Shown: in pieces, positions 1 through 8,345 of the stretch
Numbering within the stretch: the stretch's first letter is position 1
How the letters are laid out: the number at the start of each line of letters is the position of its first letter
Assembly (NCBI GenBank): GCA_021831785.1
Contig: JAKBMB010000013.1
Span: 1 to 64,000 of the forward strand
From: Deltaproteobacteria bacterium
GTDB taxonomy: Bacteria > Desulfobacterota > Binatia > Binatales > Binataceae
Direction of reading: 5' to 3'
Length of the DNA: 64,000 bases
Notes under the pieces: generated by a model
What the model saw: only the letters and a program-made list of their open reading frames with translations
Database searches by the model: none
What the model was told of the DNA's origin: nothing
Program-made: the position numbers and the translations under genes

Positions 1-75
1 CTCGCCCGCGCCGGCCGCCGGCACGCCCGCGCTCTCCAGCATAAGCGCGGTCTGCTGCGCTCCTTCATCCGCCAC
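1..75 (-). CDS. Partial CDS running off the left edge, unknown product
   Basis: An open frame with no stop runs from a GTG at 75 down to the window edge (25 codons, beginning VADEGAQQTALML). A purine-rich AAGAGGG lies just upstream of the GTG on the minus strand. The peptide is too short to assign to a family, and the start is inferred only from the ribosome binding site. It could also be a chance open frame in GC-rich DNA. Confidence 0.4.
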   Translation of the reverse strand, partial: MADEGAQQTALMLESAGVPAAGAGE

Positions 76-434
76 AGCCCTCTTCCCTTGCGCTTATGCT
101 AGGACATTACTTTTACAGGTATCAATAATATAAGCGCAGCGCTCCATGCGAAGCCGAATAGCACGAACGAGGAACAGGCCAAATTATTTAGCCAAAAAGA
201 TACTCGAGCTTATTTGCTAAGAACCCTCACGGCTCACAATTCCCGCTCGGCGACCTTCCGCCGCCAACCTCGTTTGCGTAGAGGCTCTTTTCGCCCGTTG
301 CACGTCCTGGCTGCATATAAAACTTTATCTTCGTCTATACTTGCGAGTGTCAATGAGGTAGTCGAGAAAGCTTGAGCAGAAAGTATATTATGCGGTTGAC
401 GTTGCGCCCGCGATCGAGTAAAGCTTCAGCATAG
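76..434. other. Gene-free stretch, AT-richer than its surroundings
   Basis: No convincing ORF, RNA gene or terminator was seen. The stretch has AT-rich patches that could hold promoters for the divergent flanking frames, but no confident -35/-10 pair was picked. Confidence 0.4.
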
Positions 435-731
435 ATGCGGAAAAACAAGAAACAGGCTGGGCAGCGCTTGGTTCGAGGCTCTAAGCGGCCCAAGCGCAAC
501 GGCAAGGCCCGCGCCACAAACACGGTGCGCTGGGCGGTCGATGCGGTCGGCGGCCCGCTGCGGGCGGCCGTGGTGATGCGAGTCTCACTTCGCACCACCT
601 ACGAGTGGATCCGAAAGGGCGAAATACGGTTGCTGAAACCCGCCTTGCGCCTCGCGCGGTCGAGCGGAGCCCCGGTTCAAGAACTTGCCGGGCGCGACGA
701 CGACGCCCGACCCGCCGACGAGCACCTGTAG
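435..731 (+). CDS. Small basic helix-turn-helix protein, Cro/YdaS-like
   Basis: 98 residues. The first 30 are very basic (many Lys/Arg). Residues about 33-80 look like a YdaS/Cro-type HTH: an AVDAVGG-like turn, a hydrophobic helix, then VSLRTTYEWIRKGEI as a recognition-helix region, followed by ARSSGAPVQELAG, which resembles the closing helix of that fold. Such proteins are usually phage or toxin-antitoxin regulators. No strong ribosome binding site precedes the ATG and no partner gene is adjacent, so this may be a regulator left over from an old element. The similarity is by eye. Confidence 0.45.
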   Translation: MRKNKKQAGQRLVRGSKRPKRNGKARATNTVRWAVDAVGGPLRAAVVMRVSLRTTYEWIRKGEIRLLKPALRLARSSGAPVQELAGRDDDARPADEHL

Positions 732-1640
732 CAACCCTCGCCAAGTCGCCACCGCACGAGAGCCGACCCGCTGAAGCGCTAGGGTAGGGCGCTACGCCGG
801 CCACTCGCTGCTAGGGTCCGTCGCCGTTACCGTCGCCTCCAATTTAAGGGCCACGGCTTTACGTCACCGCCCCGCGGCAAAGACCGCGCGTCAGGCGCGC
901 ACCCGCGACATCACGCAGCGCGCCCTTGCCTGTCCTTATCCCTTCGCGCCCCTAAACGACGCTTGTACCGATATTTCTTGCTCACGCGGGCACACCCAGG
1001 TTCGCATCCAGCCACGCTAACTCACGTTTCCTAGCACCCAGGGACAAATGCGGTTGCCCACACCCGACTTCATCCGGCGCGCACTCTTTCGCACCGCCTG
1101 GGAGGTGCCCGAAGTCGCATAATAAACATTATGTTACATTATTCACTTCGTCGCCAAAAAGAACGCCCTCATCATTTTCCGGCCGCCGCGTGCGGCCCGC
1201 CGCTTAAACGCTCGGTAGGGAGTTACACGTAGAGTTGTGGCCCGGTATAAAAATCCTCTTTCCGGCGCGAGGCGGTTCGCAGAAGTCGCCGTTGGTGGTG
1301 CCGTTGTGGGCAAAGGACCCGCGTTCGGGCTCGTGAAGATGGGGCTGGCGGGGCGATGCAGCCGTTCGCGTGCTTATTGGGGCGGTACACAGACCGGGAT
1401 GGCGGCCGCAGGGTGAATCGACCGTGAGGCGGGCGAGTTTACGGCGGTCGATTGAAGCGGCATGATGAGTGAGAAGCCTCACCGGAGCCGCCCGCGAGGA
1501 TCAAAAGCAGCGCGGGAAGGTGAAGTAGCGGTTTAAATTGGGTGATTGACGATGCCCGCATGAAGGATTCCGGTCCAGCGTAGAGATAAGGCGAGGCAGC
1601 GGACGTTTCCATAGCGAGACGAAGGTTGGGGGTTAATCAG
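732..1640. other. Gene-free stretch upstream of the acyl-CoA dehydrogenase
   Basis: About 900 bases without a credible coding frame. The frame at 1204-1482 on the minus strand has a composition unlike a protein. An AT-rich patch around 1120-1150 could be a promoter. Bases 1250-1540 are rich in short self-complementary segments but match no RNA family I recognise (checked mentally against tmRNA, RNase P, SRP and 6S cores). Confidence 0.4.
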
Positions 1641-2798
1641 GTGGATTTTGCCTTTAACGACGAACAGAGGCTTTTTGCCGAGACCTTGCGGCAGTACGCG
1701 CGCAGCAAGCTTAAGCCTGAGTACCAAACGTGGGATAGCGGGACGCCCTACCCTCGCGAAAAGCTGCGCGAGCTTGCGAGCATGGGCATCACCGGCCTTC
1801 GCGTTCCGGAGGCATACGGGGGAGCTCAGGCTTCTTACGTGACCGCCGGGATAGCGGCCGAGGAGTTGGCGCGGGGCGACTACAATACGACGTTGTTTTT
1901 GCAGTTGGGGGCAATGTGCGCTGATATTGTCGCCAGGCACGGGAGCGAAGCGATTCGCCAGGAGTGGCTGCCCAAGCTCGCCGGGGGCGAGCGGTTGCTG
2001 GCGCTGGGTCTGACGGAGCCGGGAGCCGGCTCGGACGCGGCGGCGATCAAAACCAGCGCCAGACGCGAAGGCGACTATTACGTAATTCAGGGCGAGAAGG
2101 CCTCGATAACGTTTGCCGGATCGGCCGACGGCTGCATCCTATTCGCTCGCACGAGCGGAGCCGAGCGCGGTTCGCGGGGGATAAGCGCCCTTTTGGTGCC
2201 GCTTGATGTTCCCGAGGTTTCGCGCCAGGTCTATCGCAGCGCGGGCGAGAAGCTCACGCGCCGCGGCTCGCTCATCTTTGACGGCGCTCGGGTGCCCGCC
2301 GATCATCTGCTGGGGGCCGAGGGGACCGGGCTCGCGCAAGCGCTGGGCGGTTTCGACTACAATCGGGCGCTAATCGCGCTGGCCTGCCTAGGCGCCGCGC
2401 AAGAGTCGCTCGACGAGACGGTCGAGTATGCCAAGCAGCGCAGCACGTTCGGCAAGCCGCTGGCCGAACGCGAGGGCGTCTCTTTCCAGATCGCCGAACA
2501 TCTGACCTTGGTCGCCGGCGCGCGATTGCTCGCCTATCAGTGCCTAGCGCTGTGCGACCGCGGCGAGCGCCATAGCAAGGAGGGCGCAATGGCGAAATGG
2601 CTGGGGCCCAAGGTTGCGGTTGACGCGATTCACGCCTGCATTATCTTGCACGGCTGGATGGGGTACAGCGACGAACTGCCCTACGTTCAGCGATTGCGCG
2701 ACGTCATCGGCCTTGAGATCGGCGACGGCACGCCGGAGATCATGAAGGGGATCATCGCCCGCGAGACCTTCGGCCGCAGCTACATGATATACAAGTAG
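1641..2798 (+). CDS. Acyl-CoA dehydrogenase family protein
   Basis: FAD enzyme predicted to oxidise an acyl-CoA to the 2,3-enoyl-CoA, passing electrons to ETF. The 385-residue length is normal. The N-terminal helical domain begins DFAFNDEQRLFAETL. The central LGLTEPGAGSDAAAIKT segment is the flavin/substrate beta-domain signature, and the C-terminal helical domain carries the CLGAAQESLDETVEYAKQR motif. Near the end, EIGDGTPEIMKG replaces the usual YEGTxEI, so Asp may stand in for the canonical Glu base. GTG at 1641 was chosen because GGGGG lies upstream and the family starts at this point; an in-frame TTG at 1626 is the alternative. Substrate unknown. Confidence 0.85.
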   Translation: MDFAFNDEQRLFAETLRQYARSKLKPEYQTWDSGTPYPREKLRELASMGITGLRVPEAYGGAQASYVTAGIAAEELARGDYNTTLFLQLGAMCADIVARHGSEAIRQEWLPKLAGGERLLALGLTEPGAGSDAAAIKTSARREGDYYVIQGEKASITFAGSADGCILFARTSGAERGSRGISALLVPLDVPEVSRQVYRSAGEKLTRRGSLIFDGARVPADHLLGAEGTGLAQALGGFDYNRALIALACLGAAQESLDETVEYAKQRSTFGKPLAEREGVSFQIAEHLTLVAGARLLAYQCLALCDRGERHSKEGAMAKWLGPKVAVDAIHACIILHGWMGYSDELPYVQRLRDVIGLEIGDGTPEIMKGIIARETFGRSYMIYK

Positions 2799-2829
2799 AC
2801 CCTAGGCCCAGGTCGGTTGGCCAGGGATT

Positions 2830-2922
2830 GGAGGAGGAAGGGGCCCGGTGGCCCCACCGGTCTTCAAAACCGGCTTGGCGGGCTTCACGTTCGCCGGAAG
2901 GTTCGACTCCTTCCCCCCTCCG
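2830..2922 (+). tRNA. selC: tRNA-Sec (anticodon UCA)
   Basis: 93 nt fold into a bacterial selenocysteine tRNA: 8-nt acceptor strand GGAGGAGG pairing with CCCCCTCC (one A-C mismatch), an extended D stem GGGGCC/GGCCCC, anticodon stem CCGGT/ACCGG around loop CTTCAAA (anticodon TCA), a long variable arm and T loop TTCGACT. Discriminator is G; CCA is not encoded (CCG follows). It decodes in-frame UGA as selenocysteine with SelB and SECIS, and a UGA-containing selenoprotein gene lies at 61167. Its 3' part, from the anticodon loop on, is the attachment site of the adjacent element. Confidence 0.93.
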
Positions 2923-2929
2923 CCGGCGC
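2862..2929 (+). repeat. Attachment site at the tRNA-proximal end (att, 68 bp)
   Basis: The segment from CTTCAAAACC to the end of tRNA-Sec plus 7 flanking bases is repeated exactly at 11531-11598. This is the copy inside the functional tRNA gene, directly beside the integrase gene. Confidence 0.93.
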
Positions 2930-3019
2930 TAAGTCCTTGAAAATAAAGGCTTTCTGAAACAGCGAATGATTTACGCCTGCCAACGATTTTGCCGTAAAGA
3001 CCGTTGGCGAGGCCGTTTT

Positions 3020-3037
3020 GCTAACCATTTGCTAACC
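3020..3037 (+). repeat. Paired heptamer, probable integrase arm site
   Basis: GCTAACC-ATTT-GCTAACC: two direct heptamers with a 4-bp gap, between the attachment site and the integrase stop. The same paired arrangement recurs twice near the other end of the element (11213 and 11395), as expected for arm-type sites of a lambda-like integrase. Confidence 0.7.
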
Positions 3038-3042
3038 AAATC

Positions 3043-4188
3043 TCAGAGTGCGGTCTTAGAGGCCAGCCTTTCCAAGGTCAAATCGAAGGCTTTGGCGGCC
3101 TGTTCCTGCAAGCCCGGAATGACGTGAGAATAGGTATCCAGCGTGATTCCGACCGTGGCGTGGCCGAGCCGCTCCGAGACGACCTTGGGATGGATACCGA
3201 GCCGCAGCATCGAAGTAGCGTGGAAATGGCGAAGGGCGTGAAGGTGAGTATCGGCCCGGGCGCGCTTGGCCAGCTCGACGAAACGTAAAGTGAAGGTCGA
3301 AGGCCGGGTTGGCTGCCCGTCGGGTTCGCAGAAGATGAGGCCGTGATCTTGGTAGGCCGGTCCGGCGGCGAGGCGCTCCTTGGCCTGGTCGACGCGATGA
3401 CGGCGAAGAACGGTGATGAGATGGGCGGGCAGCGCGATGGTGCGCCGGCCTTTGGCGATTTTGGGCGTTTTGAAGCTGAGGCCGGCCCTGGTTTCTTCCA
3501 GCGACTGGCTGATGGCGAGCTGGCCGCTATCGAGGTCGAGATCAGACCACCTGAGGGCGAGCAATTCCCCGCGCCTGAGTCCGGTCCCAATCGCGGCCAA
3601 CAGCGGCAGATAGAGGCGTGTCCCTTCCGCGGCCTGAAGCAGCGCCGTTACGTCCGCATCGCTCGGCACGGCTATCTCGCGCGCCGGCGGGCGAGGCGGC
3701 TGCACGGCGTTGGCTGGATTAATGCTAAGCAGGCGCCAGCGCACGGCCTGGTTGAGGGCTTCACGCAGCACGCGATGGTGATGCAGGATGGTGCGTGGCG
3801 CGAGGCTGCCCCTGCCGTCGCGGCGCTGAGCGGCGGCGTAGCACGCCTGAATCTGCAAGGGTTGAAGCTTTGACAAGACCGTGTCGCCCAAGGCTGGGAC
3901 TAAATGCTTGAGCATGATTTCTTGGTAGCGCTCGAAGGTCTTGGGCGAGACCCGGGTTTGCATGAAGGCGAGCCAGCGCTCGGCATAGTCGCGGAAGGAT
4001 AGCCGCGCCGGTTCGACGAAGGCGCCGCTGTTCAGCTCGTTGAGCAACCGCGCCAGCTCCCGTTCCGCATCGCGGCGGTTGCCCCGGACTGTGATCCATT
4101 TTTGGCGCCGCCTGCCGCCGGCGTCTCGCCCGAAGTCCAGAATCAGCGTCCAGGAATCTCTGGAGCGTTTCTTTAAGCTTCCTTTCAC
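3043..4188 (-). CDS. int: Tyrosine recombinase / integrase
   Basis: 381 residues, full length for a phage-type integrase. The N-terminal part (MKGSLKKRSRDSWTLIL, then GGRRRQKWITVRG) resembles an AP2-like arm-binding domain. Residues about 65-165 form the core-binding SAM-like domain (FRDYAERWLAFMQ). The catalytic domain shows Arg in TGLRRGELLALRW, HLHALRHFHAT (HxxR), RLGHATVGITLDTYSH (GH and the Tyr nucleophile). It catalyses integration/excision between the 68-bp att repeats; its position beside tRNA-Sec supports this. The upstream minus-strand gene ends 1 nt before the integrase start, so the two are probably co-translated. Confidence 0.93.
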   Translation of the reverse strand: MKGSLKKRSRDSWTLILDFGRDAGGRRRQKWITVRGNRRDAERELARLLNELNSGAFVEPARLSFRDYAERWLAFMQTRVSPKTFERYQEIMLKHLVPALGDTVLSKLQPLQIQACYAAAQRRDGRGSLAPRTILHHHRVLREALNQAVRWRLLSINPANAVQPPRPPAREIAVPSDADVTALLQAAEGTRLYLPLLAAIGTGLRRGELLALRWSDLDLDSGQLAISQSLEETRAGLSFKTPKIAKGRRTIALPAHLITVLRRHRVDQAKERLAAGPAYQDHGLIFCEPDGQPTRPSTFTLRFVELAKRARADTHLHALRHFHATSMLRLGIHPKVVSERLGHATVGITLDTYSHVIPGLQEQAAKAFDLTLERLASKTAL

Positions 4189-4189
4189 G

Positions 4190-5083
4190 CTACTCCCCCC
4201 TCAGCCAGCCCTTCACGGTCTTGGCGTCTTTGGCGCTGACGCGCCGGGCAATCTCGGCAAGCGGCACGTGCTGAGCGTGTAGCCGGCGCGCCTGGCCGAT
4301 GCGGGCGAGGTAGAGCCGCATCCTACATGCGTTTGAACACGTGAAGCGAGACGGGCGGTTGCCCGCCGATTCGCGGTCAATCAGCATCCACTTACGGCAC
4401 GTCCGGCACTGGCGATAGCTCCTGGCGCAGTCGATTAGTCGGGCGAGCTGGAGCCAAACACAACCCTCAAGCGACGTGGAGACCACGCGCAGCGCAAGAT
4501 GAGTCCGCTCGGTGTTCCAAAGTAGGCGCGCTGAAACGGCGTGTAGGCCGTGGTTGATAGATTCTTGCAGAAGGTATCGCGCCGGACCCGCAAGATCGCC
4601 CCGGCCGAAGCGGCTAAGGCGGTCGGCGTTGATGTCGGTAGTGGCGATGGGAAGCGGAATCTGACCGGGTTCGATGAAGTAGACGCCAGCATCGTCCCAG
4701 CGGATGAGGCGCTGAAGGCCGCCTGAATCGCCGGCGGCGTGGCCGCGCAAGGCGCCGTAGAGCGAGACGGCGGCGCGCAACTGCCCGATCACGAACTGCC
4801 AGGTATCGAAGCTATCCGCGGCTCCTAGCGGCCCGTAGGCGTTGGCGAACGCGAGCACACCGGCGGGCGTTGGCTCGACTTCGGTGAGCCGCAAAAAAAG
4901 ATCATCGGGCAGCAAGTAGCTCTCAAGCTCGTCATTGAGCGGGATCAAGGTCAACGACTCGATCCGGTCCGTCCCCAAATCCAAATCGTCCGCCGCGCGC
5001 AAATCCGCGCGCCGCCAAACGTAACCCGCCGTGCAGCGTTGAAGCCGAAACAGCTCTAAGCCATCATCCGTTTTTGTGCCCAT
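4190..5083 (-). CDS. Uncharacterised element protein with C-terminal Cys4 zinc-finger-like motif
   Basis: 297 residues, not recognised as a named family. The C-terminal quarter has CRTCRKWMLID followed by FTCSNACRMRLYLAR, a CxxC/CxxxC pair like the CGNR-type zinc finger, then a basic helix and AEIARRVSAKDAKTVKGWLRG, which looks like a resolvase-type HTH. The N-terminal 200 residues are acidic and otherwise featureless. A DNA-binding role is inferred, perhaps as repressor or recombination directionality partner, since it is transcribed divergently from the HTH gene at 5143 and coupled to int. Function unproven. Confidence 0.6.
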   Translation of the reverse strand: MGTKTDDGLELFRLQRCTAGYVWRRADLRAADDLDLGTDRIESLTLIPLNDELESYLLPDDLFLRLTEVEPTPAGVLAFANAYGPLGAADSFDTWQFVIGQLRAAVSLYGALRGHAAGDSGGLQRLIRWDDAGVYFIEPGQIPLPIATTDINADRLSRFGRGDLAGPARYLLQESINHGLHAVSARLLWNTERTHLALRVVSTSLEGCVWLQLARLIDCARSYRQCRTCRKWMLIDRESAGNRPSRFTCSNACRMRLYLARIGQARRLHAQHVPLAEIARRVSAKDAKTVKGWLRGE

Positions 5084-5084
5084 G

Positions 5085-5136
5085 ACATAAATTTACACCA
5101 CAACACGATTGACAGTCAATCACTGTGCGATACACT
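5085..5136. promoter_or_regulatory. Divergent promoter pair with palindromic operator
   Basis: Plus strand: TTGACA (5109-5114), 16-bp spacer, TACACT (5131-5136), putting the start of transcription at or next to the ATG at 5143, so this mRNA may be leaderless. Minus strand: TTGACT, 18-bp spacer, TAAATT, reading into the gene ending at 4190. A perfect 7-1-7 palindrome GATTGAC-A-GTCAATC (5107-5121) covers both -35 regions, as expected for one repressor controlling both directions. Confidence 0.7.
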
Positions 5137-5142
5137 GGCGGC

Positions 5143-5346
5143 ATGAACGCAAAAAAACCCGACTCGGAGAGAGTCACAATGACTATCACTGAGGCCGCGC
5201 GCATGCTCGGTCTTGGGAGAGGCGGCGCCTATCTCGCTGTTTCGCGGGGCGATCTGCCTGCGATCAGAATCGGCCGCCGGCTCTTGGTCCCCCGCGCGGC
5301 GCTCGAGCGCTTGCTTGATTCAGCCGGACAGCGGTCCGGCGCGTAG
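5143..5346 (+). CDS. Excisionase-family helix-turn-helix protein
   Basis: 67 residues. TITEAARMLGLGRGGAYLAVSRGDLPAIRIGRRLLVPRAALERLL is a textbook MerR/Xis-type winged HTH: helix-turn-helix, then the wing with IRIGRR, then the LVPRAALE helix. Such proteins act as recombination directionality factors or early regulators. The ATG at 5143 sits about one turn past the -10 box; an in-frame start at 5125 would lie inside the promoter. The primase-helicase gene follows within 6 nt. Confidence 0.8.
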   Translation: MNAKKPDSERVTMTITEAARMLGLGRGGAYLAVSRGDLPAIRIGRRLLVPRAALERLLDSAGQRSGA

Positions 5347-5351
5347 TCCCC

Positions 5352-7226
5352 GTGGATTTCGCGGCGCTGCTCGCGCGCTTGGAGGGCGTGCGGCGCACTG
5401 CCGGCGGCGCGATGGCCCGGTGCCCGGCGCATGAAGATCAGCATGCCTCGTTGAGCCTGTCCCCCAACGACGACAGGATTTTAGTCCACTGTCATCGAGG
5501 TTGCCCGACCGAGCAGGTAGTCTCCGCGCTCGGTTTGGAGCTCGCTGACCTGTATTTTTCCCCACGTGCCCGCCAAAATGGCACGAATCTCCATACCCGC
5601 TTGACCTTGGCTGAGTTTGCTGCGGCGAAAAAACTGCCCGCGGATTTTCTCACGCGACATGGCGTCGTCGAGGGAAAGGGCGGCCTGATTTTCCACTACC
5701 GGCTGATGGACGGCCAGCCGGCGCCGCGGCAAAGAATCCGGCTGGCGCTGACGGGCGAGAGACGGTTCTTGTGGAGCGCGGGCGCAGACCGGCCCGTTCC
5801 CTACGGCTTGTGGCACTTGCCCGGATGGCGCAAGGACCACGTGACCGATTTGTACCTAGTTGAAGGCGAAAGCGACGCGCTCACCTGCTGGTACTACGGA
5901 CTCGCCACGTTGGGTGTTCCTGGCGCGGACTGTCCCCGCTTGTTGGCGCCTCCCCACGTTGCCGGGTTTTTGCGCATCTTCATCGTGCGTGAGGCGGATC
6001 AGGGCGGCAAGACGTTTGCGACGGGCTGCATTGGCCGGCTGGCCGAGCTCGGGTTCGACGGCGCGGTCCACATTCTCGACATGGCCGGCGGCGGCGGCGC
6101 CAAAGACCTGAGCGAGCTGCACGTTCGCGCGACCGACGCCGCCGGCTTTGCGCAAAACTGGGAAACGCTTGTGGGCGCGGCAGAGCGCATAAAACTGCCG
6201 GTCGCCGGATTGGAAGTTACACTCGACAGCGAGATTGAACCCGAGACGGTCAAATGGCTATGGCCGGGCCGAATCCCTCTGGGGAAACTGACGCTCATGG
6301 TTGGCTCGCCCGGACTGGGGAAATCGTTCTTGTCGCTTGACATCGTTGCGCGCTTATCAAGCGGCAAGACATGGCCGGACGGCGCGGCCAACGAGACGCG
6401 CGGACAGGCGATTGTTTTTTCAGCGGAGGATGATCCCGCCGATACGCTCCGGCCGCGGCTCATTGCGCAGGACGCGACCGAGGGCAACACGCTCGTCGCC
6501 GGGCTCGTCCGCGAGCTGGACGACAATGGGGAAACGCGGCGGCGCGGTTTTTCCCTGGCCCGCGACCTGCCGCACCTGGAGCGCCTGCTTGACCGGCATC
6601 CCGGGGCTAAACTGATCGTCATCGATCCGCTGGTCGCGTACATGCCCAGGACTGATGCCCATCGCGATGCTGAAGTAAGGTCCGACGTGCTCGGACCGCT
6701 GGCCGACCTGGCCACGCGGCACGGCGCGGCCGTCATCGGAATTCAACACCTGAACAAGAACAGCAACGCGCAGGGTCTAGATCGCATCGGTGGTTCCGTC
6801 GCTTTTCCGGCGGCGGCGAGGGCTGTCTGGGGCATTACCATGGACCCAGATGATCCCAATCGGCGCCTCTTTGTCTCGGCCAAAAACAACCTCGGCCCGC
6901 GCGTGCCAGGCCTGGCATTCCGGCTGGCCCCGAGCGAGCAGGGCACTGTTTGTTTGCAATGGATCGCCGGTGAGGTCAACAAAACGTTGACGGACGTGTT
7001 CGAAGCTGAGAACGAAGCGCGGCAGGACGGAGGCGGGCGCAAACTCGACCGCGCAAAAGAGCTGTGGCGCGAATTGTTGGCTGACGGCCCGCGCGAACTA
7101 AGCGAAATCGAGGATGCAATGCGCAGCAGCGGAATCAGCGCCGCGACGACCAAGCGGGCGCGTTGGGAACTTGGAGTTAAGACGCGGAAAAAGGGATTCG
7201 CGGGCGGCTGGGTTGCGTCTCTCTAA
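5352..7226 (+). CDS. Primase-helicase (CHC2 zinc finger, TOPRIM, RepA-like AAA ATPase)
   Basis: 624 residues from a GTG start. N-terminal CHC2-type zinc motif: CPAHED near residue 24 and CHRGC near 47. TOPRIM region: YLVEGESDALTCWYYGL around 170-190. The C-terminal half is a RecA/RepA-like ATPase with Walker A GSPGLGKS near 317, Walker B LIVIDPL near 425 and IGIQHLNK as a sensor-like segment. It likely primes and unwinds the element's DNA during autonomous replication, acting at the repeat cluster immediately downstream (7239-7414). Primase-ATPase fusions of this type are typical of satellites and plasmid-like elements. Confidence 0.87.
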   Translation: MDFAALLARLEGVRRTAGGAMARCPAHEDQHASLSLSPNDDRILVHCHRGCPTEQVVSALGLELADLYFSPRARQNGTNLHTRLTLAEFAAAKKLPADFLTRHGVVEGKGGLIFHYRLMDGQPAPRQRIRLALTGERRFLWSAGADRPVPYGLWHLPGWRKDHVTDLYLVEGESDALTCWYYGLATLGVPGADCPRLLAPPHVAGFLRIFIVREADQGGKTFATGCIGRLAELGFDGAVHILDMAGGGGAKDLSELHVRATDAAGFAQNWETLVGAAERIKLPVAGLEVTLDSEIEPETVKWLWPGRIPLGKLTLMVGSPGLGKSFLSLDIVARLSSGKTWPDGAANETRGQAIVFSAEDDPADTLRPRLIAQDATEGNTLVAGLVRELDDNGETRRRGFSLARDLPHLERLLDRHPGAKLIVIDPLVAYMPRTDAHRDAEVRSDVLGPLADLATRHGAAVIGIQHLNKNSNAQGLDRIGGSVAFPAAARAVWGITMDPDDPNRRLFVSAKNNLGPRVPGLAFRLAPSEQGTVCLQWIAGEVNKTLTDVFEAENEARQDGGGRKLDRAKELWRELLADGPRELSEIEDAMRSSGISAATTKRARWELGVKTRKKGFAGGWVASL

Positions 7227-7238
7227 CATATTCTACAA

Positions 7239-7414
7239 ATGATCCCCTTCGGCCCAAGTCATTCTCGCACAGCCACTTCATCGAAGTGGATCAATGATCT
7301 CCTTCGGACGCCCTTTGATCCTCTTCGAAGAGGATCATTTTCCCCCCAAGAGGATCATATGATCCACTTCGATCAACCTCTTCTTAGAGAGAGACTTCAT
7401 TCGAAGAGGATCAT
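7239..7414. repeat. Iteron cluster, candidate replication origin of the element
   Basis: Eight half-sites of the consensus ATGATCCNCTTCGA occur in both orientations: 7239-7252 (+), 7281-7293 (-), 7294-7307 (+), 7315-7326 (+), 7327-7338 (-), 7348-7358 (-), 7359-7372 (+), 7401-7414 (-). Two head-to-head pairs build perfect palindromes: 22 bp at 7316-7337 and GGATCATATGATCC at 7352-7365. Position directly after the primase-helicase gene suggests a Rep-binding origin; operator sites are the alternative. Confidence 0.75.
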
Positions 7415-7472
7415 TTATACGGATGTCCCCCGCGCGCGCGAGAGAGAGACCTGCCACCTTCCACGTGATCCC

Positions 7473-7835
7473 ATGAGCGAGACGGCCACATTACCTGGCG
7501 TAACTGTGATCTTCGCGACGCCTAGAGCGCTTCGCTGCCGGCGTGGCGCGCGCCTGTTCTGGGTTCCGCGCTCGCAGGTAGCGCCGGCCAGCCGGGTCCG
7601 GCAGCGGGGCGACTCCGGCGACCTAGTTGTCCTGGCCTGGTTCGCCTCGAAGGCCGGCCTGACCGAGCCGACGACGGCCCCGGCGCTCGACACGCTCCGC
7701 GAGACGGCGCGCGTGTACCGGCGACTGATGCTGGAGTTTCATCCCGACCGCAATCCGGCCGGCGCCGCGACGGCCCGCGCGCTGAACGAATTCATGGCCG
7801 CCGTGAAGCGGGATTTCCACGCGCTGGCGCAATGA
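7473..7835 (+). CDS. J-domain-like protein
   Basis: 120 residues from the ATG at 7473, chosen because the longer frame would start inside the iterons. The C-terminal third TARVYRRLMLEFHPDRNPAGAATARALNEFMAAVKRDF has the helix II-HPD-helix III pattern of DnaJ J-domains, which stimulate Hsp70. The N-terminal part (VTVIFATPRALRCRRGARLFWVPRSQ) is unrecognised. J-domain proteins in phages and satellites recruit host DnaK to replication or assembly complexes, a plausible role next to the replication genes. Confidence 0.65.
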   Translation: MSETATLPGVTVIFATPRALRCRRGARLFWVPRSQVAPASRVRQRGDSGDLVVLAWFASKAGLTEPTTAPALDTLRETARVYRRLMLEFHPDRNPAGAATARALNEFMAAVKRDFHALAQ

Positions 7836-7844
7836 GGTTTCACG

Positions 7845-8108
7845 ATGCCTAATGACCATCCCAACAGCGGCATTCTTTTCCACAACGACCGCAAACGCCC
7901 CGGCGACTTACGCGACCGCGACTATGACGGTTCCGCGCGCCTGGATTGCCCCCATTGCGGCGAGGCCTTCGAGGTTTGGCTGAGCGGCTGGCGCAAAGAA
8001 GGCAAGCGCGGCCCGTTCTTGAGCCTTTCTCTTAAGCCCAAGGACGCGAACCGCCAACCCGCGCTCCCAGCGGCCAACGCCGACGCCGATGCCGACATTC
8101 CGTTTTGA
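7845..8108 (+). CDS. Small element protein with CPHC motif
   Basis: 87 residues, 9 nt after the J-domain gene, with GAGG upstream of the ATG. Begins PNDHPNSGILFHNDRKR and has a single LDCPHCGEAFEVWLSGW segment, then a Lys-rich stretch and an acidic tail ADADADIPF. An acidic C-terminus ending in F is seen in single-stranded-DNA-binding proteins, but no OB-fold was recognised. Function unknown; probably in the replication operon. Confidence 0.6.
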   Translation: MPNDHPNSGILFHNDRKRPGDLRDRDYDGSARLDCPHCGEAFEVWLSGWRKEGKRGPFLSLSLKPKDANRQPALPAANADADADIPF

Positions 8109-8132
8109 GGCGTCATGGGACTTGAGCCGCGC

Positions 8133-8333
8133 TCAAAACGCCTTCGGAAGGCTAGCTTGCTTGAGGACGGCATTGGCAAGGTGGCGTGAGGGAATATGGT
8201 TATCAACCGTGAAATTCCTGTTCGAGATAGGGCTGTACCAAATTTCGTGATCGCCCTTGCCTTGACGAACGAGGTAGCAGCCGGCGGCTTTGAGGATTCT
8301 TTTCAGTTCGGGAGTAAAGCCGTAGCTGGCCAA
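8133..8333 (-). CDS. hicA: HicA-family mRNA interferase toxin
   Basis: 66 residues. TPELKRILKAAGCYLVRQGKGDHEIWYSP matches the HicA double-stranded-RNA-binding-like fold, with the catalytic His in the GDHEIW segment. HicA cleaves mRNA when free of HicB. It follows the hicB-like gene by 12 nt on the same strand, so the order is antitoxin first. It probably stabilises the integrated element. Confidence 0.85.
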   Translation of the reverse strand: MASYGFTPELKRILKAAGCYLVRQGKGDHEIWYSPISNRNFTVDNHIPSRHLANAVLKQASLPKAF

Positions 8334-8345
8334 GCCGGCGCGCTC

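Noticed and set aside
1250-1540. Structured non-coding RNA upstream of the acyl-CoA dehydrogenase
   Set aside because: Several short stems can be drawn, but no known RNA core (tmRNA, RNase P, SRP, 6S) fits and GC-rich DNA folds easily by chance.
7239-7414. CRISPR array
   Set aside because: Repeats are short, alternate in orientation and have no uniform spacers; no cas genes are in the window.
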